Positions 63,931 through 64,000 of a stretch of 64,000 nt of DNA are shown here, piece after piece. A program made the position numbers and the translations under genes. The notes under the pieces are model-generated. The model did not search any database and was not told where the DNA came from. It worked only from the letters and a program-made list of their open reading frames with translations. Position 1 is the stretch's first letter, and each line of letters starts with the position of its first letter. The DNA comes from an uncultured Oscillospiraceae bacterium. GTDB taxonomy: Bacteria > Bacillota > Clostridia > Oscillospirales > Oscillospiraceae. The stretch is from assembly GCA_947628315.1 (NCBI GenBank), contig CANQZJ010000002.1:16545-80544 (forward strand), written 5' to 3'.

Positions 63931-64000
63931 TAGTCCGAAAACCACTCGCTAGGCGAGTGGTTCAAAAGAAGCCTGATGGCGATGATGTAGACAAAAAGAC
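63931..64000 (+). mobile_element. Probable left end of an IS200/IS605-type element (partial)
   Basis: A subterminal hairpin AACCACTCGC-TAG-GCGAGTGGTT (63939-63961) is followed by AAAAGAAGCCTGATGGCG, which closely resembles the left end of Clostridial IS200-type elements as I remember them. The element begins right after the terminator T-run and is cut by the window edge, so the transposase is not visible. Confidence 0.5.

Noticed and set aside
1-64000. CRISPR array
   Set aside because: No regularly spaced direct repeats of 25-40 bp with unique spacers were seen; the repeats found are isolated palindromes.

Overview
The window is a GC-rich chromosome segment of a spore-forming, low-redox-type Firmicute. 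The best guess is class Clostridia, family Oscillospiraceae (Flavonifractor/Lawsonibacter/Oscillibacter-like). This rests on the germination protease gene gpr, the single-chain glycyl-tRNA synthetase, DnaD- and DnaI-type primosome genes, SLH-domain surface proteins, consensus SigA promoters (TTGACA-N17-TATAAT) and strong AGGAGG ribosome binding sites. The genus is inferred from gene content and style, not from a search.

Bases 1 to about 28,700 are most of a prophage that enters from the left edge; its integrase, immunity and early replication region lie outside. All its genes read rightward with short gaps or ATGA overlaps. It starts with small accessory genes, an HNH nuclease and a HUH-type Rep-like protein. 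Next come HNH, P27 small terminase, large terminase, HK97-type portal, prohead protease and major capsid. Then follow connector and completion proteins and a contractile, PBSX/Xkd-like tail: sheath, tube, frameshifted chaperones, tape measure, LysM protein, XkdQ/R/S/T/U-like baseplate and fibre. The right end holds a multi-HTH sigma-like protein, XkdX-like protein, holin and CHAP endolysin. Three inserts look like morons or intruders: a cysteine-rich KTR gene, a self-regulated ribbon-helix-helix gene and an AT-rich HNH/AP2 gene. The prophage stops just short of the 3' end of a tRNA-Val gene, the likely attachment site.

Bases 28,794-29,095 carry a leftward tRNA cluster (Val, Glu, Met). It is followed by leftward genes for an LTA-synthase-like sulfatase and glyQS. 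Between glyQS and zapA (32.7-33.5 kb) lies a small accessory island. It contains a compact locus with type I toxin-antitoxin architecture (27-residue peptide, sequestered ribosome site, 5'-3' pairing, consensus antisense promoter) and two divergent ribbon-helix-helix genes sharing a perfect 12-bp inverted-repeat operator. This is the most interesting region.

Bases 33.6-45.4 kb are a housekeeping run: zapA, U32 protease/RlhA-like, maf, mreC, mutS, mnmE, msrC, dtd, mutL and a uridine-kinase-like gene. They combine cell division and shape, mismatch repair, tRNA quality and nucleotide sanitation. From 45.4 to 59.4 kb come an SLH-GH25 lysozyme, dnaD/dnaI-type genes, a GntR(YtrA)-ABC operon, DUF1836-degV, an unknown gene, yihY, gpr, rpsT, pta, an XRE regulator and lepA. 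The window ends with a 1,414-residue S-layer-type protein, its terminator, and what looks like the left end of an IS200/IS605-type element cut by the window edge.

Several families of small palindromic repeats are scattered through the window. Two copies supply stop codons of phage genes and one is inserted in frame inside mutL; pairs of copies show compensatory base changes.
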